A stretch of DNA of 39,569 nucleotides from Chlorobiota bacterium (GCA_030596395.1 JAUVKF010000025.1:1-39569), one strand, 5' to 3'. Counted from the stretch's first letter, positions 1-7,951 are shown. A program made the numbers and translations. Notes: generated by a model from the letters alone, not told the origin.

Positions 1-130
1 AGTTCGCAACAACAACTTTAAAACCACATTCTGCAAGAAGTTCTTTAATTGCAGATACACCTAAAGTATGAGCATCAAGCTCTGTTTTTGCTAAACCAAT
101 TGTATCGGCTAATGTTATAGTATTACGCAT
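1..130 (-). CDS. B12-binding domain protein, N-terminal fragment (runs off the window)
   Basis: The minus strand starts with ATG at 130-128 and stays open to the window edge, giving 43 codons. The peptide begins MRNTITLADTIG and contains D-A-H-T-L-G (residues 20-25), the DxHxxG signature with which cobalamin-binding domains coordinate the B12 cobalt through His. The following helix and strand (SAIKELLAECGFKVVV) fit the Rossmann-like start of that domain. Because the motif lies so near the N-terminus, the B12 domain comes first and any catalytic domain is outside the window. It lies 55 bp downstream of the opine-dehydrogenase-like gene on the same strand, so the two may be co-transcribed. The enzyme class (mutase subunit, methyltransferase, radical SAM) cannot be told from this fragment. 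Confidence 0.7.
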   Translation of the reverse strand, partial: MRNTITLADTIGLAKTELDAHTLGVSAIKELLAECGFKVVVAN

Positions 131-185
131 AATTCTATTAAATGCAAAACTTATTTTAGTCTCAATTTGTAATTCATTTTCTCTC

Positions 186-1265
186 TTAATGGGAATATTC
201 TATTAAATCAGAAATTAAATTATTGGGTGAAAGACCTAATTTGTGTAAAGTTCTGCCCTCTGAACTAAAGTCAATATCTAATAATTTACTTCCTTCTTCT
301 ATAAAATAATCAATTGTTGGTGTTGGAACTCCCAGATTTTTACCGAATAAAGACATAGGTACCAATCCTGTTGGAATATCATCCCAAATATATCTATGAT
401 TTATTGTTGTAGGAGCCAAAATATCTTTATATGTTGGATTAAATTTTATCATTTCATAAACAGTAGATTGGGGAAGTCCATATCTTGAATTTAACCAATC
501 AGGTACAGAAAGAGAATTTACTCCAATAACCTTAGCAATAGATTTGAATTCAAAATCTACTTTTTCAATATAATCTGCAATTTGCTTTGTGAGGCCATCG
601 GTGTAAAAATTAAATTTTTCTTTTCGTAGAATTCTTTCTTTATTTAAAAGAAATATAGTGGGATGAAATATGGCACCGATGTTACTAAAACTTGTATCTA
701 AAAATGAATCTGCTTTGATTATATTTGGAGAAACATTAGAAAGAATATTAATTACATAATCGGTATCACAAGAATGCAATGCAGATACAGAAACATTTAT
801 TTTAACTCCTTTAATTTCTATTGTACATGGTTCTTTAAGTCTTGCCGCAAAAAATAAAGTATTTGCTTCGGCAATAATAACATTTGCCTTACATCCTGCT
901 TTGTTTAATGTTTGTCTAAACAATAAAACCCCACATGTTCTGCCGGGAACAAGTAAAATTATTTGATCATCTTTTAAATAAGGAGCAATCATTTTTGCAA
1001 TGTCTTCATGTCCGTTTGCAGTTATAACAATAATTATAACATCACTGTCAGATACTGCTGCTGATAGATTAGTACCCACATAATCCGGCTTTATTTTATT
1101 AATTAAATTACCGAATTTTAAATTGTACCCATTTTCTCTTATGAGTTTAATCCGTTTTTCAGTTCTATTATATAAAGAAACCTTGTATCCTTTTAGAAAA
1201 ATATACCCTGCAGTTACCAATCCTCCATTTCCAGCTCCAATTACAGTATATTTCTTTTTTCTCAT
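186..1265 (-). CDS. NAD(P)-dependent opine (octopine/nopaline) dehydrogenase-family protein
   Basis: The protein opens with a Rossmann nucleotide-binding motif, YTVIGAGNGG, within the first 15 residues, followed by an acidic/basic dinucleotide-binding strand (LYNRTEKR). The C-terminal half carries the SNIGAIFHP segment, matching the Asn...His-Pro region of the opine dehydrogenase all-helical domain where the catalytic His sits. About 359 aa is normal for the family, which reductively condenses an amino acid with a 2-oxo acid, or the reverse. The frame extends ten codons upstream to an ATG at 1295, but ATG 1265 is preferred: it has AGAAGGA a few bases upstream and places the Rossmann motif at the usual distance from the N-terminus. 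Substrates are not predictable. The next gene on the strand is a B12-binding protein, suggesting a shared amino-acid-related pathway (inference). Confidence 0.8.
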   Translation of the reverse strand: MRKKKYTVIGAGNGGLVTAGYIFLKGYKVSLYNRTEKRIKLIRENGYNLKFGNLINKIKPDYVGTNLSAAVSDSDVIIIVITANGHEDIAKMIAPYLKDDQIILLVPGRTCGVLLFRQTLNKAGCKANVIIAEANTLFFAARLKEPCTIEIKGVKINVSVSALHSCDTDYVINILSNVSPNIIKADSFLDTSFSNIGAIFHPTIFLLNKERILRKEKFNFYTDGLTKQIADYIEKVDFEFKSIAKVIGVNSLSVPDWLNSRYGLPQSTVYEMIKFNPTYKDILAPTTINHRYIWDDIPTGLVPMSLFGKNLGVPTPTIDYFIEEGSKLLDIDFSSEGRTLHKLGLSPNNLISDLIEYSH

Positions 1266-1591
1266 TTTATATCCTTCTAAAATTTCTTCTGCCATATATA
1301 TCTTTAGCCTGCCTTGCTTACATATAACATACTATTCTACTGCCAATAGTGGCATTAAGGCAAATATAAGCGTATTAACCTGATTATTAAAACAAGTACG
1401 TTTATTTGTGTGACTTGCCACAGTCAAGACACAGCAATCCCTTCCAATTACTTAAAAACATTTCTATAACATTGAAACTAAATTTTCAAGAGCGAAGTAA
1501 ATTGAAAGCTTAAAGTCGAGTTGTGCTGGTTATTCATATAATTTTTGTAAATTTATAGGCATTGATCAAGACTTCTTAACCGGGGCCTGAG
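1266..1591. other. Intergenic region between divergent genes
   Basis: No convincing gene is present. The sequence is AT-rich and must hold the promoters of the minus-strand opine-dehydrogenase-like gene and the plus-strand gene at 1592. A 14-bp word, GCATTGATCAAGAC, at 1559-1572 lies 20 bp before the 1592 start and recurs with one change at 2839-2852 before the restriction-modification gene. Confidence 0.5.
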
Positions 1592-2104
1592 ATGAATATT
1601 CTACAATCAAATATTACATTAACAGGATTAATCATAATTTGCCTTGTAGCAGGTATCTACGTGTATTATACCAAGCTGCCGATTGAAATAAAAGATTTAA
1701 GGACTATTAAAGGAGAACTGGTTGATAAGCCTAAACTTATTGAGCAGGGTGAGGGTATGCAATATTATTTTATCGAATTACGACTAAAAGACAATAACAA
1801 AAGATTTTGCTTAAGAGATTGTGCCTATGATTTAGTAGATGATGATTCGGTTCTTAAATTGGCTCCTGGTTTACATATTGAATTAACAGTAAATCGATAT
1901 GATTATGAGGACAAGGAGAAATTAGATATTTATTCTTTTGCGATAAAAGATAAAGAAGATATTTTGAGCCTGGATGATTACAACAGTTGTTACGTAAATT
2001 ACTGGAAAAAAATAATGCCATTTATCGTTATGTTGATTGGCTTATTGTTTTACAGGATATTTTTAAGCCGGGGGTTGATAGAGAAGCCAGAAAAAAAACC
2101 TTAA
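1592..2104 (+). CDS. Hypothetical membrane protein with two transmembrane segments
   Basis: The 170-aa protein has a hydrophobic segment at about residues 9-27, a soluble region at about 35-135, and a second hydrophobic segment at about 141-158 ending in a basic, proline-rich tail. The middle region alternates hydrophobic and polar residues in beta-like strands (GELVDKP..., YYFIELRLKD..., LHIELTVNRYD) and could be a small barrel of OB or DUF3592-like type, but I recognise no family. The topology puts both termini on the same side of the inner membrane. The ATG at 1592 is the first in frame. Function is unknown, and the gene stands alone between divergent or unrelated neighbours. Confidence 0.6.
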   Translation: MNILQSNITLTGLIIICLVAGIYVYYTKLPIEIKDLRTIKGELVDKPKLIEQGEGMQYYFIELRLKDNNKRFCLRDCAYDLVDDDSVLKLAPGLHIELTVNRYDYEDKEKLDIYSFAIKDKEDILSLDDYNSCYVNYWKKIMPFIVMLIGLLFYRIFLSRGLIEKPEKKP

Positions 2105-2224
2105 ATCTTTTTATTTGCGAACGATTAAATACCCCGTAACCCGCACCCCGCAAATCCACATAATTAAATTGACTATGGCGCAATTGTTGCAAGTTTTGAA
2201 ACAACATTTTGAAAAAGAAAACCA

Positions 2225-2629
2225 ATGCACTTAAAGCTAGTTTTAGTAGGCCTTGCATTCATTCTTACATTGATTGGCTGCAAAAAAGATGAAATCAAAC
2301 TTTATCCTGAAGGATTGATTGGTAACTGGATATCACCAGAATACAACGACTCACTGGTGACTTTTACGAGATCAAACAGCTTAATAGACCAGGATTACGG
2401 CTTAGCATTTAAAACCGGTAGTAAGCTGGTTGAACGCAAAAATGCAGGCTGGTGCGGAACACCTCCCATTACTTACGCTGATTTTGAAGGTACATGGGCA
2501 GTTAGTGACTCAATTATTTATATCTCAGTTGGTTATTGGGGTGGATTGGCAGAATACACCTGGAAACTTATATCATTGGATTCGGATTACTTAACCATAG
2601 CAAGGCTGGAAGAGAAGTATCAGCATTAG
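2225..2629 (+). CDS. Small lipoprotein, function unknown
   Basis: The 134-aa product begins with a lipoprotein signal: a short basic start, a hydrophobic core, and the lipobox LIGC with the acylated Cys at residue 19, followed by KKDE. The mature part has a Gly-Asn-Trp start (GNWISPEYND) and several aromatic beta-strand-like segments, as in lipocalin-like or META-type small Bacteroidota lipoproteins; this resemblance is weak. It contains one further Cys (WCGTPP). It lies about 120 bp after the preceding membrane-protein gene with no clear terminator between, so co-transcription is possible. It probably sits in the periplasmic or outer-membrane leaflet. Confidence 0.65.
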   Translation: MHLKLVLVGLAFILTLIGCKKDEIKLYPEGLIGNWISPEYNDSLVTFTRSNSLIDQDYGLAFKTGSKLVERKNAGWCGTPPITYADFEGTWAVSDSIIYISVGYWGGLAEYTWKLISLDSDYLTIARLEEKYQH

Positions 2630-2924
2630 CAAAATAAAACCTATCGCTTAACCCGCACTCATAATAATCGATTTGAGAATAGTGATTGGTGATTTGTGAA
2701 TGGTGAGCAAAGAGATAGCTTTGAAATCAGGCTTTATCCTTAAAATGGATTTTCTTTTTTCAGGCTATGACCTTATACCTGTTGAATAATCATCATTCAA
2801 ACTCCCCACACTTCGTCCCTTTTACCTATCCTTAATAAGCATTAATCAAGACGGAATATTCCAGGGTTTGGGTGAATAATGTTTAACCAATTAGTTTTAA
2901 CTTTACGGGCATTAAAAAGTAACC

Positions 2925-5924
2925 ATGCCACCAACCAAACAGCAAGCATACAATAAAATCGCCCAACTAGTTGAACGTTTCAATGAACACATTGACGAAT
3001 ACAAAAGGGGTAACTACAACGAGCACCAGACAAGGGTGGATTATATCAACCCGTTTTTTAAGGCTTTGGGCTGGGATGTTGATAATGAGCAGGGTTTTGC
3101 CGAAGCTTACAGGGAGGTGATCCACGAAGACAAAGTAAAAGTTGGAGGAAGTACCAAAGCGCCCGACTACGGTTTTACACTTTACGGTCAACGCAAATTT
3201 TTCGTAGATGCAAAAAAACCCTCCATTAATATCAAAGGAGACCTTGCTCCGGCCTATCAGGTAAGGCGTTATGGCTGGAGTGCCAAAGTACCTATTTCCA
3301 TCGTTACCGATTTTGAGGAGTTCTCCATTTACGACTGCACCAAAAAACCCAAACCCACCGACAAAACATCCGTTTCGCGGATCAAATACATTACTTACGA
3401 TAAGTATCTTGATGAGTTTGATTTCCTCTGGGAAGTTTTTGCCAAAGAGAACCTACCCAAAGGTCGTTTCGATAAATATGTGCAAAGCGATACCCGTAAA
3501 AAAGGAACCGCAACCGTTGACGATGAATTCCTGAAATCCATCGAAGAATGGCGAAAGTATCTTGCCACAACCATTGCACTGCGCAACAAATCCCTCGATG
3601 AAGATGAAATAAATTACGCTGTTCAGAAAACCATCGACCGCATCATCTTCCTGCACATGTGCGAAGACAGGGGTGTTGAGCAATATGGAGAATTAAAAAA
3701 GGTAATCGAAAAGGGAGATATATACAAGAATCTGTTCAGCCTTTTCCGTACTGCTGATGACAAGTATAATTCAGGCTTGTTCGACTTCAAAGAAGATAAA
3801 ATCACACCCGGCCTTGTTATTGATAACAAAGTACTTAAAGCCATTATTAAGGAGCTTTATTATCCGGATTGCGAATACGAGTTTTCGGTAATGCCTGCCG
3901 ACATCCTGGGCAGCGTGTATGAACGTTTCCTTGGCAAAACCATTCGCCTGACAAAAGCACACTATGCCAAAATTGAAGAAAAGCCCGAAGTGCGCAAAGC
4001 CGGTGGTGTTTATTATACCCCGAAATACATTGTAGATTATATTGTTGAAAATACCGTTGGAAAACTTGCCCCCCTCAATCCCCCCAAAAGGGGGAAGAAA
4101 ATTACCCCGTCAGATGTGGCAAAACTGCGGATTTGTGACCCGGCCTGTGGTTCCGGTTCGTTCCTTATCGGTGCTTACCAGTATCTCCTCAACTGGCATT
4201 TAAAATACTACACCAATCTCTTAAATGAAACGAAACAGCCCCCCCACAAAGGGGGACGATTGCCGAAGGCAATCAGGGGGATTCTAACACCTGACGGCAA
4301 CCTCACCACAGCCGAGAAAAAACGCATATTGCTGAATAACATTTATGGTGTTGACATTGACGCACAGGCGGTTGAAGTAACCAAACTGAACCTGTTGCTG
4401 AAAGCACTCGAAGGCGAAACACAGGCCTCCATTAACCAGCAGATGCAGTTGTTCCACGAAAGGGTATTGCCCAACCTCGGCAACAACATTAAATGTGGCA
4501 ACTCACTGATTGGCCCTGATTTTTATGACACGCAGTTGGAACTATTCCCGGAACAGATTAAGAAAATTAACGCTTTTGACTGGAAAGAAGGTTTTCCTGA
4601 GATTTTTGAAAAAGGTGGGTTTGATGCTGTGATTGGGAATCCGCCATGGGTAAAGCAGGCATTAATACGTGATCACAAGGATTACTTTAAAAAACACTAT
4701 CGAACGTATCAAGGTAGTGCAGACCTTTACCAATATTTTATTGAGAAGGGATTGTCAATACTTAATAAAAAAGGCTATTTCTCATTCATTGTTGCCAGTA
4801 AATGGCTTCGTGCGCAATATGGTCTTCCTTTACGTCAAATGCTAAAAGAGCAGACATTGCATCAACTTATTGATTTTGGCGATTTGCGAGTCTTCAGGAC
4901 CGCGACAACCTATTCGAGCATAATTATAGCAAGTAAATTCACTAAGCCTAATATTAAAGTCCCAGTATTAGAGGTTGAAACGCTTGAATTCGAGAGTCTT
5001 AGACGATATGTCAAAGATAATAATTGTATGATATCCAAAGAACTATTAGATGACTTCGGTTGGACATTAAAAGATGAAGTGGAAATTAATCTTATCAAGA
5101 AATTAAACGAGAATAACATTCCTCTTAAGAAGTACGTCAAAAATAAATTATATAGAGGATTATTAACTGGATACAACGAAGCATTTGTGGTTGATGAATC
5201 CACCAAAAATGAAATAATCAAGGACACTAGAAACGAAGAGAGGTTAAAACCCTTTTTAGTTGGTAGGGATATTAAAAGATATCTTAAACCACGATCGAAC
5301 AAATTTTTAATATTTTTTCCGAAAGGATTTACTAATAATAGTAAAGGTAAAAATGGCGTAAAATGGTTAGATAAAAATTATTCAAAAATTGCAGATCACC
5401 TAATCAAGTATAAACAAAGAGCTGAGTTGCGATGGGATAAAGGTGATTACTGGTGGGAATTAAGAGCCTGTGATTATTACTCGGAGTTTGAGAAACCAAA
5501 AATATTTTGGCCAGGAATTAGCAAAGAAGTTGTTTCATTTACATTTGATGAAAACAATTATTACGGAAATGACAATACTCATTTCATCATTTCCAACGAT
5601 AAATTCCTTCTTGGTTTACTTAATTCCAAAATAAGCAAGTATTTTTTGACTAACATTTGTGATAAAGTTCAAGGTGGCTTTTATAGATTGAAAATTATCT
5701 ATGTCAGGCAAATCCCAATCCCCCCAAAAAGAAATCCTGAAATCGAAAAACTCGTCAATAATATTCTGAACCTGAACAAACAGTTAGAATCCACCAACCT
5801 CGAAACCCAACGTCAGCAAATCCAGCGGGCCATTGCCCATGCCGAGAAAAGGATTGATGAGATGGTGTATGAATTGTATGGGTTGAGTGAGGAGGAGATA
5901 AGGATTGTAGAGGGGGAGGGATGA
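2925..5924 (+). CDS. Type IIG restriction-modification enzyme (fused nuclease, N6-adenine methylase and specificity domain)
   Basis: One 999-aa chain carries a whole restriction-modification system. Residues 1-130 look like a PD-(D/E)xK nuclease: NEHQTRVDYINPFF, then PDYGF (80-84) and VDAKK (94-98) supply the acidic residues and lysine. A helical connector follows. The methylase core has GGVYYTPKYIVDYIV (360-374, motif X), DPACGSG (405-411, motif I, SAM binding), NNIYGVDID (471-479) and NPPW (572-575, motif IV, catalytic). Residues from about 620 to the end form a TaqI/Eco57I-type target-recognition region plus a terminal coiled coil. The length is typical for type IIG enzymes, so no partner subunit is needed. 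The specificity part (about 4660-5700) is noticeably more AT-rich than the N-terminal half. Two GC-rich palindromic repeats are inserted in frame around motif I and are listed separately. The recognition sequence is unknown. Confidence 0.9.
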   Translation: MPPTKQQAYNKIAQLVERFNEHIDEYKRGNYNEHQTRVDYINPFFKALGWDVDNEQGFAEAYREVIHEDKVKVGGSTKAPDYGFTLYGQRKFFVDAKKPSINIKGDLAPAYQVRRYGWSAKVPISIVTDFEEFSIYDCTKKPKPTDKTSVSRIKYITYDKYLDEFDFLWEVFAKENLPKGRFDKYVQSDTRKKGTATVDDEFLKSIEEWRKYLATTIALRNKSLDEDEINYAVQKTIDRIIFLHMCEDRGVEQYGELKKVIEKGDIYKNLFSLFRTADDKYNSGLFDFKEDKITPGLVIDNKVLKAIIKELYYPDCEYEFSVMPADILGSVYERFLGKTIRLTKAHYAKIEEKPEVRKAGGVYYTPKYIVDYIVENTVGKLAPLNPPKRGKKITPSDVAKLRICDPACGSGSFLIGAYQYLLNWHLKYYTNLLNETKQPPHKGGRLPKAIRGILTPDGNLTTAEKKRILLNNIYGVDIDAQAVEVTKLNLLLKALEGETQASINQQMQLFHERVLPNLGNNIKCGNSLIGPDFYDTQLELFPEQIKKINAFDWKEGFPEIFEKGGFDAVIGNPPWVKQALIRDHKDYFKKHYRTYQGSADLYQYFIEKGLSILNKKGYFSFIVASKWLRAQYGLPLRQMLKEQTLHQLIDFGDLRVFRTATTYSSIIIASKFTKPNIKVPVLEVETLEFESLRRYVKDNNCMISKELLDDFGWTLKDEVEINLIKKLNENNIPLKKYVKNKLYRGLLTGYNEAFVVDESTKNEIIKDTRNEERLKPFLVGRDIKRYLKPRSNKFLIFFPKGFTNNSKGKNGVKWLDKNYSKIADHLIKYKQRAELRWDKGDYWWELRACDYYSEFEKPKIFWPGISKEVVSFTFDENNYYGNDNTHFIISNDKFLLGLLNSKISKYFLTNICDKVQGGFYRLKIIYVRQIPIPPKRNPEIEKLVNNILNLNKQLESTNLETQRQQIQRAIAHAEKRIDEMVYELYGLSEEEIRIVEGEG
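4069..4094 (+). repeat. Palindromic C/G-run repeat inserted inside the R-M coding sequence
   Basis: A run of Cs, a short spacer, another C run, AAAA and then GGGGG forms a small hairpin of the kind scattered between genes in Bacteroidota. Here it lies inside the methylase gene in frame, adding a Pro/Lys-rich stretch (APLNPPKRGKK, about residues 382-392) between motif X and motif I. Confidence 0.7.
4238..4280 (+). repeat. Second palindromic repeat inside the R-M coding sequence
   Basis: A CCCCCCC...GGGGG hairpin is followed by a nested hairpin (GATTGCC...GGCAATC) and a closing GGGGG. It is translated in frame as PPHKGGRLPKAIRG (about residues 439-452) between methylase motifs I and II. It shares the C-run/G-run design of the repeat 170 bp upstream. 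Confidence 0.7.
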
Positions 5925-5974
5925 GATAGGAGATATTCGGTTATTTATTACGCATAACTTTGTGTTCCACTTAA

Positions 5975-6598
5975 ATGGAAGTAACTAATCAACCATATTA
6001 TCATTTACAAAGAATAAATGAATCCAACATAAATTGGAAAATTGGAGACAAAATAATTTTTAGTTCAAAAAGGAAAAATTTCTACTATTCTAGTTTAATG
6101 ACCAGTTTCTATGATATTCTTAAGGAAAATGATATACCGGAAATAGAAGGAAAGAAATTAGAAAACAATATTTTGAATGGAGTGCTTATTGAATATTCTC
6201 AAAGACTACTAGAAAAATTACTTGGTCTGATAAGAAAGGAACAAGACAAGAATAAAGTAATACAATACTTTCAAGAGTTGATTTATGAGTGTGTAAGGAA
6301 AGAAAAGTATAATCATTTACCTTCAAGAAATAATTGTATTTGGATTGTACCTAAACTAGAAGATTTAAATGAATGGAAAGATATTCTTCCAAGTTTGCGA
6401 AGTAGGATTTTAAAATTAAATCTTAAAGGTGAAATACATGAAACAACGGGATTGTTAATATGTACAGATAAAAATCGACAAATAAAAAATGCATTTGAAA
6501 ATGCTAATAAATATTGGAGACCAGACTTCGATATTACAAAGGAAACTGAGTACTTATTTGAAGGTGTCGTTGAAATAGATGAAGAAATTTTAGGTTAA
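5975..6598 (+). CDS. Unknown protein beside the R-M gene; DUF2441-like, possible ADP-ribosyltransferase fold
   Basis: The 207-aa soluble protein starts 50 bp after the R-M gene in the same direction. Its features are an N-terminal YYHLQR (8-13) followed by GDKIIF, a central helical region ending in YECVRKEKYNHLPSR (104-118), a strand CIWIVP, and a C-terminal EYLFEGVVEI (192-201). This order (His near the N-terminus, E-x-R...PSR in the middle, E-x-L late) resembles DUF2441-type proteins and, more loosely, the spaced H/R/E motifs of ADP-ribosyltransferase-fold enzymes. That assignment is from memory and tentative. Base composition is strongly AT-rich, unlike the first half of the R-M gene, suggesting separate acquisition. 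Position suggests a defence or toxin accessory, but no function is shown. Confidence 0.6.
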   Translation: MEVTNQPYYHLQRINESNINWKIGDKIIFSSKRKNFYYSSLMTSFYDILKENDIPEIEGKKLENNILNGVLIEYSQRLLEKLLGLIRKEQDKNKVIQYFQELIYECVRKEKYNHLPSRNNCIWIVPKLEDLNEWKDILPSLRSRILKLNLKGEIHETTGLLICTDKNRQIKNAFENANKYWRPDFDITKETEYLFEGVVEIDEEILG

Positions 6599-6871
6599 AG
6601 AAAAACGGAGCCCCCCCAATCGTCCTCGTCTGTTCGGGGATGAAATCTAAACAAGCCTGTCAACCCATCCGCGTTTCAAATGCATTCGAATTATGCGTGT
6701 GTTGAATAAAAATTATACGTTTAATTGTGAGGCATCAAAGGGTGGGCTCGTGTGCTGGAATGCCGCGACAATCCCCATGTGCAGTTCGGTGATTTATTTC
6801 AGGAGATTCCAGCGGTCGCAAGCCTTTGGCAAGCTCTCTCGGAATTAAACGTGCTATTTAGTTATTCCTCA
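6599..6871. other. Intergenic scar downstream of the protease-tail pseudogene
   Basis: No gene is seen. From about 6715 the sequence is a diverged copy of the DNA just downstream of the intact M48 protease gene (about 8725-8820): both contain TTAATTGTGAG, CGGTCGCAAGC and a CTC.CTCGGAA.TAAACG block in the same order. The duplicated unit therefore includes 3' flanking DNA as well as coding sequence. A 20-bp word near 6667 (ACCCATCCGCGTTTCAAATG) recurs with small changes near 8152. Confidence 0.6.
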
Positions 6872-7252
6872 ATCACTCTTTTCCTCTGTAGTAAGGTGGG
6901 ATGTGAATAATGAAAGAAAACATAGGTTGGATGTGGTGTCAAATTACTCAGATTTTTCACTGAAAGTTTAATTAAGGAATTGATCAGTTTTATACCAATT
7001 TGATCCCAAAATGATGTATAAAGAAATTGGAATATTTTTCGCTGTATTTAGGCAAAAAAGTTTTGCATAGCAGCGCTACGGAACATTTTTGCCTAAATAC
7101 AGCGGAAAATAAACGATTTATATGCGTCATTTTGGGGTTAATTTGGTATTATACCCAGCTTGTAATTTTTGGCATAGTCGTCGGCCTGGTATTCATATTT
7201 GCACGAAAGGAGGTTGGAGAAAATACCGTTGATGAAAGAGAGAATAGGTAGG
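6872..7252 (-). pseudogene. Truncated second copy of the M48/Ste24 protease 3' end, split by a MITE
   Basis: Read on the minus strand, 7250-7150 encodes a peptide matching the intact protease around its zinc ligand (CKYEYQADDYAKNYKLG against RKYEYQADNYAKNYKLG). After the inserted element, 6991-6872 encodes KLINSLIKLSVKNLSNLTPH... through FFHYSHPTLLQRKRVIEE and a stop codon. This differs from the intact protein by one residue over about 42 plus a missing last Asn, although many third codon positions differ. The 5' part of the gene, including the HEVGH active site, is absent. It is a gene remnant that was under protein-level selection before it broke. Confidence 0.85.
6992..7149. mobile_element. 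158-bp palindromic MITE
   Basis: The element begins ATACCAATTTGATCCCAAAA and ends with the near-perfect reverse complement, so both ends read ATACCAA..T.A.CCCAAAATGA inward. The middle is also palindromic: GCTGTATTTAGGCAAAAA faces TTTTTGCCTAAATACAGC around a short loop with GCGCT. It encodes no protein. Both junctions carry TTATACC, consistent with a short target duplication of about 3-5 bp, although the exact length is ambiguous. It interrupts the protease pseudogene exactly between a Gly-Ile and a Lys codon. A short open frame across it is not a gene. Confidence 0.85.
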
Positions 7253-7567
7253 GACATAAATTAGTACTTGGTGATTTTTTTAAAAAGTACTGAGTTAAAT
7301 TAAATTTTTTCATTACCTTTATATCTTCTAAAGAAGTTAATTATAATTGCAAATCCTTCTTATTTAATTTGAAGGATATACCGGTTAAATGCAATTACAT
7401 TTTTATTTACTAAAGAAAACCCTTTGGGTTTTAACTTAATTCTGGAAAGGAGGATTTGGCTAACTAACCAATATTCGAAAAGCCCTGCCAGCTACAAATT
7501 TATGCATAGCAAATAATCCGGCTATGAAAAAAACTGGATATACTACTAACAATTAAAACTAAAAAAA
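7253..7567 (+). promoter_or_regulatory. Promoter and structured leader of the secreted-protein gene
   Basis: A near-consensus -7 box, TACCTTTA, lies at about 7314-7321, giving an inferred leader of roughly 240 nt. The leader contains a nested hairpin at 7345-7396 (AATTGCA...TGCAATT outside, ATCCTTC...GAAGGAT inside) and a perfect 7-bp hairpin AAAACCC-TTT-GGGTTTT at 7416-7432. A later GGAGGATTTGGC (about 7449-7460) could pair instead with GCAAATCCTTC (7349-7359), so two alternative structures are possible. No known riboswitch was recognised. Confidence 0.4.
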
Positions 7568-7951
7568 ATGAAGAAATTATTTTTACTACTTATAGCGTGC
7601 ATGATTGCTATAACTGTTAGTGCTCAGCTTGAAAAAGAACCAAATCATTACACAGTTGTTGCTAACATTACAACAAGTAATCCGAATATTTCGCCAGATG
7701 CCACAGTAACTTGTTATTTTAATATTTTTGCATATGGTGAGTACTCATTTACCATTACTAAACAACTAAGCTTTACAGGTGACGATGAATATGAATTTAA
7801 CTCTGATTATGTCTTTCATTCCTATAATGATTGGACATTTGAAATAATTGGGAGAGATGGTGAATATTGTTTTGATGATTGTCAAGGTTTTCAAGAAGAC
7901 TGGTACGTAACAGTTAATGAGACGTTCGTATACCATTGTAGTTGGCAATAA
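7568..7951 (+). CDS. Small secreted protein, function unknown
   Basis: The 127-aa product has a classical signal peptide (MKKLFLLLIACMIAITVSAQ) with the VSAQ cleavage site typical of Bacteroidota. The mature protein is about 107 aa, acidic and rich in aromatic residues and beta-strand patterns (HYTVVANITT, TVTCYFNIFAYGEY, YVTVNETFVYHCSWQ). It has four Cys, of which two are close together (CFDDC) and one is near the end, so disulfides are plausible after export. An A-rich tract directly precedes the ATG. It sits alone between broken protease gene tails and may be cargo of whatever produced those scars (inference). No family was recognised. Confidence 0.65.
   Translation: MKKLFLLLIACMIAITVSAQLEKEPNHYTVVANITTSNPNISPDATVTCYFNIFAYGEYSFTITKQLSFTGDDEYEFNSDYVFHSYNDWTFEIIGRDGEYCFDDCQGFQEDWYVTVNETFVYHCSWQ

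Noticed and set aside
7027-7251. 74-codon open frame on the plus strand
   Set aside because: It runs through the palindromic MITE and the antisense side of the protease remnant; its peptide is explained by those two sequences.
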